Positions 10,657-20,522 of a DNA stretch of 64,000 nucleotides are shown piece by piece. The notes beneath the pieces are model-generated. The model saw only the letters and a program-made list of their open reading frames with translations, had not been told where the DNA came from and made no database searches. This stretch comes from Bremerella sp. TYQ1 (GTDB taxonomy: Bacteria > Planctomycetota > Planctomycetia > Pirellulales > Pirellulaceae): assembly GCF_020150455.1 (NCBI RefSeq), contig NZ_CP083740.1, positions 6,221,001-6,285,000 of the forward strand, given 5' to 3'. Numbering within the stretch: position 1 is the stretch's first letter; each line of letters begins with the position of its first letter. The translations under genes were made by a program, and so were the position numbers.

Positions 10657-11934
10657 ATGTCTCGCCAACTTAGCCGCCGAACGTTTCTTCGTGCCTCTGG
10701 CATTGCGATGGGCTTGCCCCTCTTGGGAAGCATGGGAGCAACTCGGCTGCTTGCCAAAGAGGGGGCCGGCGATGCGACTGACGTTCGCCGTATGCTGGCC
10801 GTTTGTGCTCCGCTGGGGATTCATACTCCGAATCTTTTTCCGAAGGAAGCTGGTAAGGGCTACGAGCTGACGCCATACCTAAAACCGATGGCGAATCTAC
10901 GCGACAAGTTTTCGGTCATTTCAGGCATCATGCACCCGAACGTCGACGGGGGCCACGCCGCGGAAAAGAGCTTTTTAACTGGGGCCGCGCATCCTGGCCA
11001 ACCGAGCTTCCAAAATACGATTTCGGTCGATCAGCTTGCCGCCGAGCAACTAGGCTACAAGACCCGCTTCGGCTCACTGACGCTTGCTGTCGACAACAAC
11101 AGTATCTCGTACACGCGAAGTGGCGTACGAATTCCTGCCGAGAATCGTCCTTCAAAATTGTTTGCCAAACTGTTTTTGGAAGGGACGCAACAGGAAAAAG
11201 AAGAACAGATGCGACGGATCGAAGATGGTCAAAGCATCATGGATCTTGTTCAGGATCAAACCAAAAAGGTGACCCGAAAAGTTGGCCGGGAAGATAACCA
11301 AACGCTCGATCAGTACTTCACCAGCGTGCGAGAGCTGGAACAGCGACTGGTGCAAGCGGAAGCGTGGGCCAAGCGTCCCAAGCCGGAAGTTGATCGCAAA
11401 CAGCCAGAAGATATCCAAGATCGTGCGAACATGACCGAGCGGTTGCGTTTGATGTACGAGATGATCTTCCTGGCAATTCAAACCGACTCGACTCGGTTCA
11501 TTTCGCTCGTCGGCCCTGGCGGCAACGAAGTGGTGTCGCTCGATGGTGTCGACGACGGTTGGCACAACCTAAGCCATCACGGCCGCGACCCCGATAAGAT
11601 CGAGATGCTAACGATCATTGAGCTGGAAGAGATGCGTTTGTTCGCCGAACTGATGCAGAAGCTGGACAATGTGAAAGAAGGAGGTCATTCGCTGCTGGAT
11701 CAAACGGCGATCTTGTTTGGTTCGAGTCTGGGGAACGCTTCCAGTCACAACAATACAAACCTGCCGATCATCGCGGCAGGCGGTCACTTCCGGCATGGGC
11801 AGCATATCGCTTATGAAGAAGGGAATGCTCCACCGCTGTGCAATTTGCTGGTGAACTATTTGCAACATGTGGGCGTCGAAACCGATCAGTTCGCGTCCGG
11901 TACCAGCACGCTGACCGAGCTTTCCGCCGTCTAA
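10657..11934 (+). CDS. DUF1552 domain protein with Tat signal
   Basis: A 425-residue protein beginning MSRQLSRRTFLRASG, a twin-arginine export signal followed by a hydrophobic stretch up to about residue 32. The remainder fits the DUF1552 family, including GGHAAEKSFLTGAAHP, QTDSTRFISLVGPGG and SSLGNASSHNNTNLPIIAAGG. The start at 10657 is chosen over an upstream in-frame ATG because GAAGGA lies 6 bases before it and the Tat motif then sits at the N-terminus. It follows the DUF1592-type gene, its normal partner. Its stop overlaps the stop of the convergent AAA ATPase gene by 4 bases. Confidence 0.92.
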   Translation: MSRQLSRRTFLRASGIAMGLPLLGSMGATRLLAKEGAGDATDVRRMLAVCAPLGIHTPNLFPKEAGKGYELTPYLKPMANLRDKFSVISGIMHPNVDGGHAAEKSFLTGAAHPGQPSFQNTISVDQLAAEQLGYKTRFGSLTLAVDNNSISYTRSGVRIPAENRPSKLFAKLFLEGTQQEKEEQMRRIEDGQSIMDLVQDQTKKVTRKVGREDNQTLDQYFTSVRELEQRLVQAEAWAKRPKPEVDRKQPEDIQDRANMTERLRLMYEMIFLAIQTDSTRFISLVGPGGNEVVSLDGVDDGWHNLSHHGRDPDKIEMLTIIELEEMRLFAELMQKLDNVKEGGHSLLDQTAILFGSSLGNASSHNNTNLPIIAAGGHFRHGQHIAYEEGNAPPLCNLLVNYLQHVGVETDQFASGTSTLTELSAV

Positions 11935-13691
11935 CGCGGCTTGAGCAAACTGGGGTCGATCCCTTCGACCGTGTCGATGCGGACCGACCACCAAGGGAAA
12001 TGAAATGTCTCTTGGCATTTCCGACAGGTCACACGCTGTCCGAGGAACTTCATGCCGCCATCGCTTTGCCATTCGCAACCTGGGCAGGTGGCCAGCCACT
12101 CAACTTTCTCCAAGTCGATCGTCTTTCCTTTGAGCGGTTGATACGCGTCGAGGGGGATGTCGGCGACGTTGAATTCAATCAACGCTTGCCGGGTAATCGA
12201 TCCTTCCGGTAACGCGGCTAAACGTTCCGAGTGAAGGCCAACTGCGCGTTCAAAAACATTACGGGCAAACCGAGCATTGCCGAATCGTTCGTCACGTCCG
12301 TGATATGCTGCGGTGAACAAGATACTTGTGATCGCTCGCGCTTCGGTCGTCAGTTCGTATTCGGCATCGGTACAGAACTTATCAAAGATGCGGCATAGGT
12401 CGGCCACGGCATAGTCGTCGAAATCGATATAGCGCGTGAAGCGGCTTTCCAGTCCAGGATTGGTTTCAATGAACTCTTGCATCAGCCGTGGATAGCCGGC
12501 AACGATGACCACCAGTTGATCGCGATTGTCTTCCATCCGTTTAAGCAGCGTATTGATCGCTTCCTGGCCAAAGTCGTGCTGCCCCGTAGGATTCGACAAT
12601 GCGTAGGCTTCGTCAATAAACAGCACGCCATCCAAAGCGGAATCGATCAACTTGTCGGTCTTCAATGCGGTTTGGCCGACATAGCCGCTGACAAGATCGG
12701 CCCGATCGCCTTCGACGATTTTGGGAGTTTTCAAAATCTGAAAGCCATACAAAATCTTGCCGATGATCCGCGCGACGGTCGTTTTGCCGGTTCCAGGATT
12801 TCCTTTGAAGACGAAGTGCAGCGTTTGCGACGACTGCTTGAGACCATGTTCGCGTCGCTGCTGCTGAATCTTCAGGTATGCCATTAACCGTTTCACCTCG
12901 GTTTTCACACCATCCAAACCGATCAGACTATCTAGTTCGGCCTGGGCTTCTTTCAGCACTTCTTCTGGTTTGCCGTAGTCTTCTAACGTTTTCGCCTCCG
13001 GCTTGGGTGGTTCCTGCGGTTTTAGCATGTCCAGTGGCGAGCTTGGCCGACCGCGACGATCTGTCCGGCTTGTATAAGAGTTGCCAAATCGGCAGGCGGC
13101 GAAGATGCGATCGATCTTATCAACTAAGTCTCGTTCAACATCGGTCGAGGCTCCCCATTGAAAGACCGATCCGACGATAGTGCGAATCATCCGTTCGTAT
13201 GTTGGAAGCAAATCGGTACTGCCACTCAAGTGATGTACGATCATGCACATCAGCAGGCTGACGTTTTGGGTTTCCGGACAGTTCCCGCCGAACCACTCGC
13301 GATCGTTCATGAACGCGCTGAGAAACGATTCCCATTGATGTCGATCGAGATTCGCATAGCGTCGAAAACGAGGAAGCGTGCAAAGTGTACTGCCAAGCGG
13401 TAACGCGGTCGTAAACGAAAGATCGAACTCACGCTCTTCGATGCGATGATCGGCGAGAATGGCCAACCCCAGGTAATGCAGGCAGTCGCTGGCCAACGCC
13501 ATACGGACGAGCGACTCCGGGTATTGCCCTTGGCGTTGGTAGGTGGCGGTGATCTCCCCCCAGGGGATATTCAGGAACTCGTTGAATTCGCCTTTAAAAT
13601 CGATCTTTACCGACGAACCATCCAGTTCGCGGCTGATCGCGAGGAACAATGTGTTGAAGTCGTTATCGATTTGGGACCACAAGTTCGCCAC
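11931..13691 (-). CDS. AAA ATPase of the CbxX/CfxQ (SpoVK-like) type with extra N- and C-terminal modules
   Basis: A 586-residue cytoplasmic protein. Residues about 250-510 form a AAA module of the CbxX/CfxQ type: Walker A GNPGTGKTT, Walker B GVLFIDEAYAL, and SRFTRYIDF in the arginine-finger region. The first ~220 residues are helical and resemble a TerB-like domain, though this is weak. The C-terminus has two CxxC pairs (CPGC near 547, CRKC near 567), which should bind zinc. Relatives remodel protein assemblies (Rubisco activase, type VII secretion EccA). No Rubisco or type VII gene is nearby, so the client is unknown. It is convergent with the DUF1552 gene. Confidence 0.85.
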   Translation of the reverse strand: MANLWSQIDNDFNTLFLAISRELDGSSVKIDFKGEFNEFLNIPWGEITATYQRQGQYPESLVRMALASDCLHYLGLAILADHRIEEREFDLSFTTALPLGSTLCTLPRFRRYANLDRHQWESFLSAFMNDREWFGGNCPETQNVSLLMCMIVHHLSGSTDLLPTYERMIRTIVGSVFQWGASTDVERDLVDKIDRIFAACRFGNSYTSRTDRRGRPSSPLDMLKPQEPPKPEAKTLEDYGKPEEVLKEAQAELDSLIGLDGVKTEVKRLMAYLKIQQQRREHGLKQSSQTLHFVFKGNPGTGKTTVARIIGKILYGFQILKTPKIVEGDRADLVSGYVGQTALKTDKLIDSALDGVLFIDEAYALSNPTGQHDFGQEAINTLLKRMEDNRDQLVVIVAGYPRLMQEFIETNPGLESRFTRYIDFDDYAVADLCRIFDKFCTDAEYELTTEARAITSILFTAAYHGRDERFGNARFARNVFERAVGLHSERLAALPEGSITRQALIEFNVADIPLDAYQPLKGKTIDLEKVEWLATCPGCEWQSDGGMKFLGQRVTCRKCQETFHFPWWSVRIDTVEGIDPSLLKPR

Positions 13692-13994
13692 AGGTCACCA
13701 TTCCTTTATTTGCTGGCTAATCAATTCGCTGCTGATTTTATTCGCCGTCACGGCTGACTTCTACGTTGTGTTGCCGCGATAACGGGACGAACTCCACGAA
13801 TATTTGTCCGAATCGGCCAAGTTTTAGGATCGATCCGCCATGATTCGTTTTTTCCAGGGAATTCCCCGGCAGGTTTCTTGTTCGACGTGCGGTATGGCGA
13901 TGGACTATGCTGAAATAGCCCTTATCCGCGCGATCGTCTCGGAATCGCTGACGGCAACCTTCCCATCCCCACCTAATCCCCCAAAAAAATTCTT
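13692..13994. other. Intergenic region between divergent genes
   Basis: About 300 bases separate the leftward AAA ATPase from the rightward ThuA-type giant gene. No open frame or RNA gene is convincing. A perfect 10-base palindrome GGGAATTCCC lies at 13857-13866. The giant gene has no clear Shine-Dalgarno sequence before its ATG, only a run of C and A. Promoters for both genes must lie here but I cannot place them with confidence. Confidence 0.5.
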
Positions 13995-16900
13995 ATGATT
14001 CGCAACTTGCTGCTTGCTCTTGTCGTATCTGCGTCGCTCGCTTCCGCTGCTTGGGCCAATCCAGTCGTCTACGAAGGTGAGTCCGGTATTGGAAAGGGCA
14101 AGCACATCGTTTTTCTGGCGGGTGATCACGAATACCGCTCGGAAGAAACATTGCCGGCAATGGCGCGGATACTTGCCAAGCATCATGGCTTCAAATGTAC
14201 GGTGCTGTTCACGCTCGACAAAAAGACCGGCGACATCTTGCCAGGCTCTAGCCACATGCCTGGGACCGAAGTGTTGAAAGATGCCGACCTGATGATCATC
14301 TTCCTCCGCTTCCAAGATTTCCCGAAAGAACAGATGCAGCCGATTGTCGATTACCTAAAGCGAGGTGGTCCTGTCGTTGGCCTGCGAACATCAACGCATG
14401 CGTTCAAAATCCCAGAAGATTCTCCCTACGCAAAGTTCAATTTCCGCTATGCCGGTAAGGACTTTCATATGGGTTTTGGCCGCCAGGTTTTGGGCGAAAC
14501 CTGGGCGGGGCATTACGGTAAGAATCATGTCATGAGCACGCGGCTCGATCTTGTCGCACAGCAGAAAGATCACCCAGTGTTAAACGGCGTGAAGGATGCC
14601 TGGGTGGAAGCAGGCGGCTATTGGACCGAGCCACTGGAAGATTGCACCGTGTTAGCGATGGCTCAGCCGCTGCAAGGCATGAAGATCGATTCGCCGGTAG
14701 CAAAGGATAAGAAGCCATGCCCTGGTGTTTGGGTTCGTGAATATGAATACGAGCCTGGCAACAAGGGACGCGTTTTCACGACGACCTACGGAGCCTCGGA
14801 AGACCTACGTAACGATGGCTTTCGCCGCATGCTGACCAATGGCTGTTTGTGGGCGATGGGCCTGGAATCGCAAATCAAGCCAGACTTGAAGATCGATTTC
14901 GTCGGCCTTTACCATCCGTCGCGATTCAGCAATGGTGGGCACCGCAAAGGGGTGAAGCCTGCCGAAATTAAAGGATGGGATTCGCCAATCCTGCCGGATC
15001 ATAGCAACGCAAAAGATAAGACGACGGCGATGAAAGCTCCACGCCGCGACAATGGACGCGATGCACGGAAGCAGAATGTTCAAGATGCGAAGAACAAGAA
15101 GCTGGAAAACCCGCCAGAACTGACCGAAGAAGACTTTTCTGCGTTCGCTATTTATGAAAAGACGGCTCCTCGTCCAGAAGCGGCCAAGCCGGTCGCCACT
15201 TCGTTGCCGCTGCCATTAAAAAAAGGGGACCGAATCGCGTTGATCGGGAACACGTTGCTGGAACGGTCGCAGGACTTTGGCCATTTCGAAGCGATGTTGC
15301 AGCAGAAGTTTCCACAGCATCAACTGGTCGTTCGTCACCTGGCTTGGTCGGCCGATGCGATCGATCAGCAACCGCGACCTGACAACTTCGCCGATACGCA
15401 GCAGCACTTAGTCCATGAAAAAGCGGATGTCATTCTCGCTGCGTTTGGTTTCAACGAATCGTTCGCCGGGCCAGGCGGCTTGGCTGACTTTCGCCGCAAG
15501 CTGGGCGATTACCTGACCGACTTGAAGTCGAAGGCCTACAACGGCAAGTCTGCTCCGCGCATCGTGTTGATCTCGCCGATTGCCAACGAAAACATCGACA
15601 ACGTCCCAGCCGCGACGCTTAATAACGCGAACATTCAGCTTTATGTTGACGTGATGCGAGACGTGGCCGCGGAACAGAACGTCGGTTTCGCCAATGTCTT
15701 TCCGACGACCGCAGCCGAAATGGCGAGTCCCGGCACCGATTTGACCATTAACGGTGTGCATCTCAATGAAGCGGGCGATCGTGTCTTTTCTGCAGCGTTG
15801 TTCGAGCAGTTGTTTCAGGAAAAACCGCCTGAGATTCGTCAGGCCATGTTAGATACGATTGTCGACAAAAACTTACAGTTCTTTCGTCGCTTTCGCCCAC
15901 TCAACACGTTCTATTACACCGGCGGTCGAAATAAGGACTATGGCTATCTCGACTTTCTCCCGGCGATGCGAAACTTCGACATGATGGTGGCCAACCGAGA
16001 TCAGCGGATCTGGGATATCGCCCAAGGTAAGTCGGTGCCCGAGAAAGTCGACGACTCAAACGTTCCGCCGCTGCCGATGACCAAGCAAAGTCGCGGGGCG
16101 AATCAGTGGATGACTGCGGCGGACGAAAAACAGGCGTTCGATATGGACCCTCGCTTTGAGGTGAACCTGTTCGCTGGGGAAGAAGAATTCCCCGACATGG
16201 TTAATCCGATTCAAATGCGGTGGGACTCAAAAGGGAGACTTTGGGTCAGTTGTTCGACGACTTATCCGCATGTCTATCCCGGGAACGAACCGAACGACAA
16301 GCTGGTCATCTTGGAAGATACCGACGGCGATGGCAAAGCGGACAAGTCGACCGTTTTCGCCGACGATCTACACATTCCCCTATCGTTTGAGTTCGGCGAT
16401 GGAGGCGTTTATGTTTCCGAACAGCCGAACCTGACGTTTCTGAAGGACACCGACGGCGACGACAAAGCGGATATTAAAAAGACCGTCCTGCGTGGTTTCG
16501 GCACGGAAGACTCGCATCACTCGCTGCATGACTTTACCTGGACACCGGATGGTGATTTGATTTTCCGTGAGTCGATCTTTCATCATTCGCAAGTTGAAAC
16601 ACCCTATGGGCCTGTGCGTCAGCAGAACAGCGGTTGGTTCCGTTTCGATCCGAAGACGCAGCGATTGATCAGCTTCGGAACGTATCCTAGTACAAACCCT
16701 TGGGGCGTATCGTTTGATCGTTGGGGACAGCACATGGCAAGTCACCCGGTCTACGCCGAGGCCCATCATGCGGTCGATCCTCCTTACCCGCTTCAGAACG
16801 ATCGCCCGAAAGGCTTGCAAGCCTATTCCGGCGTTTGTGGACATCACATCGTCGACTGGAATACGTTTCCGGAGGAACTGCAAGACACGTTCATCAAAGT

Positions 16901-18836
16901 TCGTTATAAGCCAACCAACCGCGTCGAAATTTTGAAGTGGAAGGAAGGCCCGTATGGTTTCACCGAGGAATATGTCGGCGACTTGCTGTTCTCGAGAAAC
17001 CTCAGCTTCATCCCAGTCGATTTGCAGTGGGGGCCGCGGGGCGACTTGTATGTGTGCGACTGGTACAACCCAATTAAAGGGCATGCCCAGTATTCGCTGC
17101 GAGACGAGCGTCGCGACCGACACTCTGGCCGTATCTGGCGAATTACCGCCAAGGATAAGCCGCTGCAAGAGGCACCAAAGATTGCGGATGCCTCCATTCC
17201 CGAATTGCTGGAGCTGCTGAAGCGACGCGAGTACGCGATTCGTTTCATGGCCAAACGCGAGCTAGGCGAACGAGACCCAGCCGAAGTGAAACCGCTGCTC
17301 GACGCATGGATCTCCGGTCTGAATGCGGACGACCCTGAGTTCCGCCATCACCAAGTCGAAGGGCTTTGGACATATCGTTGGATCGATGCGGTGCCGATGG
17401 TGCCAGCGACGGACGAAACACCCGAAGCGGATTTGGCTGCCGCCGTTGGTGTGCTGGAAGATCTTCTGGCGTGCGAGAATCATATGGCGCGTGCAGCCGC
17501 GACGAAGCAGCTTCGATATTGGTACCCTTACGTTCCGCAGTGGCAACAGCGACTCAAGGATGCGGCTAACGATGAAAATGGTATCGTCCGCATGCAGGCA
17601 GCCGTCGCGGCAACGTACATCGGCAGTAAGCCAGCGTTTAATGCCGTGCTGGACGTACTGAAGCATCCTCGCGAAGGGCATGTCGCATATGCGATCACGT
17701 GTGCGTTGATGTCAAAACCGATGCGGGCGCACTGGGAAGGAAATCCTCGCTACAACATTGCCCGCATCCTGAAACAGGCCTCGCAGGACGCAGAAATCAA
17801 AGAGCCGAAGCCGACCGTCGCCGAGGCTAAGTTCGATGCCCAGAAGAATCTTCGCGAAGTGAAGATCTCGTGCCTCGAAGAGCGAATGTTGTTCGACGTT
17901 AAGCACTTCATGGTCGTGCCAGGACAGCCGCTCAAGATTGTCTTCACCAACCCAGATGCGACGGACCACAACTTTGTAATCGTGAAGCCCGACGCCCTGG
18001 CCGACGTGGGTATGGCCGCGAACGAAATGGCCAAAGATCCAACCAACGCCGACTCCGATTTCATTCCACGCGAAAAGATGGATTTGATTATTCAGAACAC
18101 GCCGATGATTGGCCCGACACGTTCGGCCCAGATCGCCGTACTCCGTTTTCATGCTCCGAAGGAAGAAGGCATTTACCCATACGTTTGTACCTTCCCAGGG
18201 CACTGGGTGGTGATGAACGGGGTGATGGTGGTTGCCAAGGACGATGCGAGTGCTCAAGCGTTGATGGATGCGAGCGTTCCTCAGGTCATTAAAGAATGGA
18301 CGATGGCTGACTTCGCGGATTTCGCCCAGCATCCTCGCAAGAAAGATGACGCAACGCTTGTCCGTGGAATGACCGCATTCGTAAAGGCACGCTGCAATCA
18401 GTGCCACGTCGTTGCAGGTCACGGGACCAATCTCGGACCAGATCTGACGGAATCGGTCAAGAAGCTGAAAGGCAAAGACCTCCTTCAGCAAATGGTGGAT
18501 CCTTCCAGCCAGATCAACGAGAAGTTCCAGAACGTGCAGTTTTTGACCATTGGCGGACGCGTGATTACCGGCGTGGTGGTTAACGAGGACAAGCAAGCGT
18601 TTCACGTGGCGACCAATTTGTTGACGCCCAACAGCTTGACGATCATTCCGAAGGATGACGTCGAGCAGATGGCCCCGTCAAAAATGTCTCCTATGCCAGG
18701 TGGCTTGCTCAACACGCTGACGAAGGAAGAGATCTACGACCTGCACAGCTACCTCGAAGCTGGTGGGTACGAAATGCCTGAGCATTTGAAGCATCTCCAT
18801 AATCATGGCGATCATGCTCATGGCAAGGAAAAGTAA
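13995..18836 (+). CDS. Giant secreted redox protein: ThuA - SGNH hydrolase - PVC-type dehydrogenase/HEAT - azurin-like cupredoxin - cytochrome c
   Basis: A 1613-residue exported protein with a signal peptide ending near residue 22. Domains in order: ThuA (about 33-290, KHIVFLAGDHEYRSEET); SGNH/GDSL-like hydrolase (about 405-620, RIALIGNTLLERSQDFGHFE); PVC-type membrane-bound dehydrogenase propeller (about 710-1050, MVNPIQMRWDSKGRLWVSCS) with calcium-like DTDGDGKAD repeats; HEAT-like repeats (about 1055-1265); a cupredoxin with azurin-type ligands H1325, C1398, H1403, M1407 (CTFPGHWVVM); and cytochrome c with C1467, C1470, H1471. The tail is His-rich. The copper and heme domains suggest electrons from a sugar-type oxidation pass through copper to heme. 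Substrate unknown. Confidence 0.9.
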   Translation: MIRNLLLALVVSASLASAAWANPVVYEGESGIGKGKHIVFLAGDHEYRSEETLPAMARILAKHHGFKCTVLFTLDKKTGDILPGSSHMPGTEVLKDADLMIIFLRFQDFPKEQMQPIVDYLKRGGPVVGLRTSTHAFKIPEDSPYAKFNFRYAGKDFHMGFGRQVLGETWAGHYGKNHVMSTRLDLVAQQKDHPVLNGVKDAWVEAGGYWTEPLEDCTVLAMAQPLQGMKIDSPVAKDKKPCPGVWVREYEYEPGNKGRVFTTTYGASEDLRNDGFRRMLTNGCLWAMGLESQIKPDLKIDFVGLYHPSRFSNGGHRKGVKPAEIKGWDSPILPDHSNAKDKTTAMKAPRRDNGRDARKQNVQDAKNKKLENPPELTEEDFSAFAIYEKTAPRPEAAKPVATSLPLPLKKGDRIALIGNTLLERSQDFGHFEAMLQQKFPQHQLVVRHLAWSADAIDQQPRPDNFADTQQHLVHEKADVILAAFGFNESFAGPGGLADFRRKLGDYLTDLKSKAYNGKSAPRIVLISPIANENIDNVPAATLNNANIQLYVDVMRDVAAEQNVGFANVFPTTAAEMASPGTDLTINGVHLNEAGDRVFSAALFEQLFQEKPPEIRQAMLDTIVDKNLQFFRRFRPLNTFYYTGGRNKDYGYLDFLPAMRNFDMMVANRDQRIWDIAQGKSVPEKVDDSNVPPLPMTKQSRGANQWMTAADEKQAFDMDPRFEVNLFAGEEEFPDMVNPIQMRWDSKGRLWVSCSTTYPHVYPGNEPNDKLVILEDTDGDGKADKSTVFADDLHIPLSFEFGDGGVYVSEQPNLTFLKDTDGDDKADIKKTVLRGFGTEDSHHSLHDFTWTPDGDLIFRESIFHHSQVETPYGPVRQQNSGWFRFDPKTQRLISFGTYPSTNPWGVSFDRWGQHMASHPVYAEAHHAVDPPYPLQNDRPKGLQAYSGVCGHHIVDWNTFPEELQDTFIKVRYKPTNRVEILKWKEGPYGFTEEYVGDLLFSRNLSFIPVDLQWGPRGDLYVCDWYNPIKGHAQYSLRDERRDRHSGRIWRITAKDKPLQEAPKIADASIPELLELLKRREYAIRFMAKRELGERDPAEVKPLLDAWISGLNADDPEFRHHQVEGLWTYRWIDAVPMVPATDETPEADLAAAVGVLEDLLACENHMARAAATKQLRYWYPYVPQWQQRLKDAANDENGIVRMQAAVAATYIGSKPAFNAVLDVLKHPREGHVAYAITCALMSKPMRAHWEGNPRYNIARILKQASQDAEIKEPKPTVAEAKFDAQKNLREVKISCLEERMLFDVKHFMVVPGQPLKIVFTNPDATDHNFVIVKPDALADVGMAANEMAKDPTNADSDFIPREKMDLIIQNTPMIGPTRSAQIAVLRFHAPKEEGIYPYVCTFPGHWVVMNGVMVVAKDDASAQALMDASVPQVIKEWTMADFADFAQHPRKKDDATLVRGMTAFVKARCNQCHVVAGHGTNLGPDLTESVKKLKGKDLLQQMVDPSSQINEKFQNVQFLTIGGRVITGVVVNEDKQAFHVATNLLTPNSLTIIPKDDVEQMAPSKMSPMPGGLLNTLTKEEIYDLHSYLEAGGYEMPEHLKHLHNHGDHAHGKEK

Positions 18837-18844
18837 ACGCAAAA

Positions 18845-18905
18845 AAGCCCTGCCAGGTTTCGGTGAGGCCTTGCTGCTTAACCTCACGTCGGCCTGACAG
18901 GGCTT
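18845..18905 (-). terminator. Nested-hairpin terminator between convergent genes
   Basis: Arms AAGCCCTGCCAGG (18845-18857) and CCTGACAGGGCTT (18893-18905) pair with one mismatch, and enclose a second stem (GTGAGG/CCTCAC). Read leftward, the outer stem is followed by a run of six T. It therefore fits a rho-independent terminator for the leftward DJ-1/PfpI gene, and may also stop rightward transcription from the giant ThuA gene. Confidence 0.8.
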
Positions 18906-18930
18906 AGCGATTGCTCGCTGCCCTTGCTTG

Positions 18931-20379
18931 TTATTCCCAATCGGCGAAGACCGCATCGATGTACGCCGGATCACTTACCAACTCGCCGATTACCTGCCCA
19001 AACATCGCGGCCGAATCATAGTTTTCAGCCGTGATAATGCGTCCGTCGATTACTACGTCGTCTTCCGCGGTGGTCGGATCGCCGATCGAACCAGACTGCA
19101 CCATTGTGCCGCCATTCATTTCGATCGCCTGACGAGTGGTGTAAATTGGTTGATCGGAGCTAGGGGCCGAGCCTGCCCAAGCAGAAACCGTCGTTCCTTC
19201 CAATAAGCTCGTGCCGTCGACTCGGGCATATGCCAGAACGGAAACGCCATGGCAGATCGCGGTGACATATTTGTCTTGTGCGACGAAATCGTTGATTAAG
19301 TCGTTTACGGTCGCCTTCAACGCATCGGTGCTGTTGTACACGCCATGGTTGTAAGTTCCCTCGAAGGCGTATTGATAGCTGGACGATCCCCAGCCGCCGA
19401 CGAAGACAACCGCCGAGTAATCTTCCGCTTCGACATCAGCAAGTGCCAAATCTGGCGTGACGTCTCCATTGCTGGAACCTTGCCCTGAGTTGGCATGTGG
19501 GCGGGAGACTTCGGTGGTCGTCGCCGCCACAACAACTTCCAGGCCCTGGGCTTCCAAAGAAGCTCGCGTGTCGGAGTATTCCTGGTAGTAGAAGTCTTGG
19601 TTGGCAATCACCATCAGAACCGGCATCGGTTGTGCGTCTTCTGTAGGAGGGTCGCCGGTCGGTTCATCTTCATCCACCGGCGACTCTGTTACGGCAACCA
19701 AAACTGTTTGACCGGCGGACTGAGTACCATCGGTTGCTCCGATTTCGATCTGAAAACTTCCGGTGTAGTGGGCATCTGGCGTAATTACGAGCACGTCGCC
19801 ATCCATGCGTACATCGGCATCAATCGATTCTGGTTCCGCAATCAGATCAGGGTTGTCGTAGTGCGTCGAATCGAAATTGGCCAGCAGTGTGCTACTGCCG
19901 AATGAGCCTTGCCATTGATAGAACTCGCCATTTTGCAGCACATAGAACCAGCCACCGTGGGCAGAACGAATCCAACGTTCGTTGTTGCCCAGGCAGTTGG
20001 TGTGGTAGTCGTCCGACTCGACCAAATCATATTGAGAGTCGAGCTGCTGTTCGAGCGTCGGTACAATCGAAGCGGTGAACAGCAACGCATCGGAATCGAC
20101 ATCGCCACTAACCGTCAATATCGTTTCAAGCGACTGTCCGCTATTCGCCTCCAGATCTGCAACTGTGTCGAGCGTCCATCCGGCGTCCGCTGCAGGATTG
20201 ATCGTTGATGTTTCGACATACTCAGCCTCCAGCGGCGGAAGGTCTGCTTGAACCAAGTCGCCAGCCATCATGCGGCGGTCTTCGAGGCCCTGTAAGTTTC
20301 GTCCTACTCGGCGCCGATTGCGAGCCGATGACGCGGTCTTGGTGCGTTTATGAGAAGTGAAAAGGGCAAGTCGTGACAT
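18931..20379 (-). CDS. Exported DJ-1/PfpI family protein with planctomycete N-terminal sorting motif
   Basis: A 482-residue protein. The N-terminus is Arg/Lys-rich with LQGLEDRRMMAG (about 29-40), the LEPR-type motif of exported planctomycete proteins. Residues about 70-235 are acidic and beta-rich, with cadherin-like or dockerin-like adhesion flavour. The C-terminal 240 residues are a DJ-1/PfpI domain: MPVLMVIANQDFYYQEY, VVFVGGWG and the nucleophile elbow AICHGVSVLAY. DJ-1/PfpI proteins are usually cytoplasmic glyoxalases, chaperones or proteases; an exported version is unusual. It has its own terminator downstream. The neighbouring kinase is 143 bases upstream and probably separate. Confidence 0.85.
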   Translation of the reverse strand: MSRLALFTSHKRTKTASSARNRRRVGRNLQGLEDRRMMAGDLVQADLPPLEAEYVETSTINPAADAGWTLDTVADLEANSGQSLETILTVSGDVDSDALLFTASIVPTLEQQLDSQYDLVESDDYHTNCLGNNERWIRSAHGGWFYVLQNGEFYQWQGSFGSSTLLANFDSTHYDNPDLIAEPESIDADVRMDGDVLVITPDAHYTGSFQIEIGATDGTQSAGQTVLVAVTESPVDEDEPTGDPPTEDAQPMPVLMVIANQDFYYQEYSDTRASLEAQGLEVVVAATTTEVSRPHANSGQGSSNGDVTPDLALADVEAEDYSAVVFVGGWGSSSYQYAFEGTYNHGVYNSTDALKATVNDLINDFVAQDKYVTAICHGVSVLAYARVDGTSLLEGTTVSAWAGSAPSSDQPIYTTRQAIEMNGGTMVQSGSIGDPTTAEDDVVIDGRIITAENYDSAAMFGQVIGELVSDPAYIDAVFADWE

Positions 20380-20522
20380 GTCGTTTCTCCGAGTCTGTTC
20401 CGAATGAGATGGTGGTGTTTCTGCTGGCTGCCGTATAAATGGCAGCCCAGCGGAAAACCTTTCACGCAGAACAGAAAAAAATCGAAGAAGTCACTTTTCG
20501 ACGGAAAAGGAAGGCAGCAACA

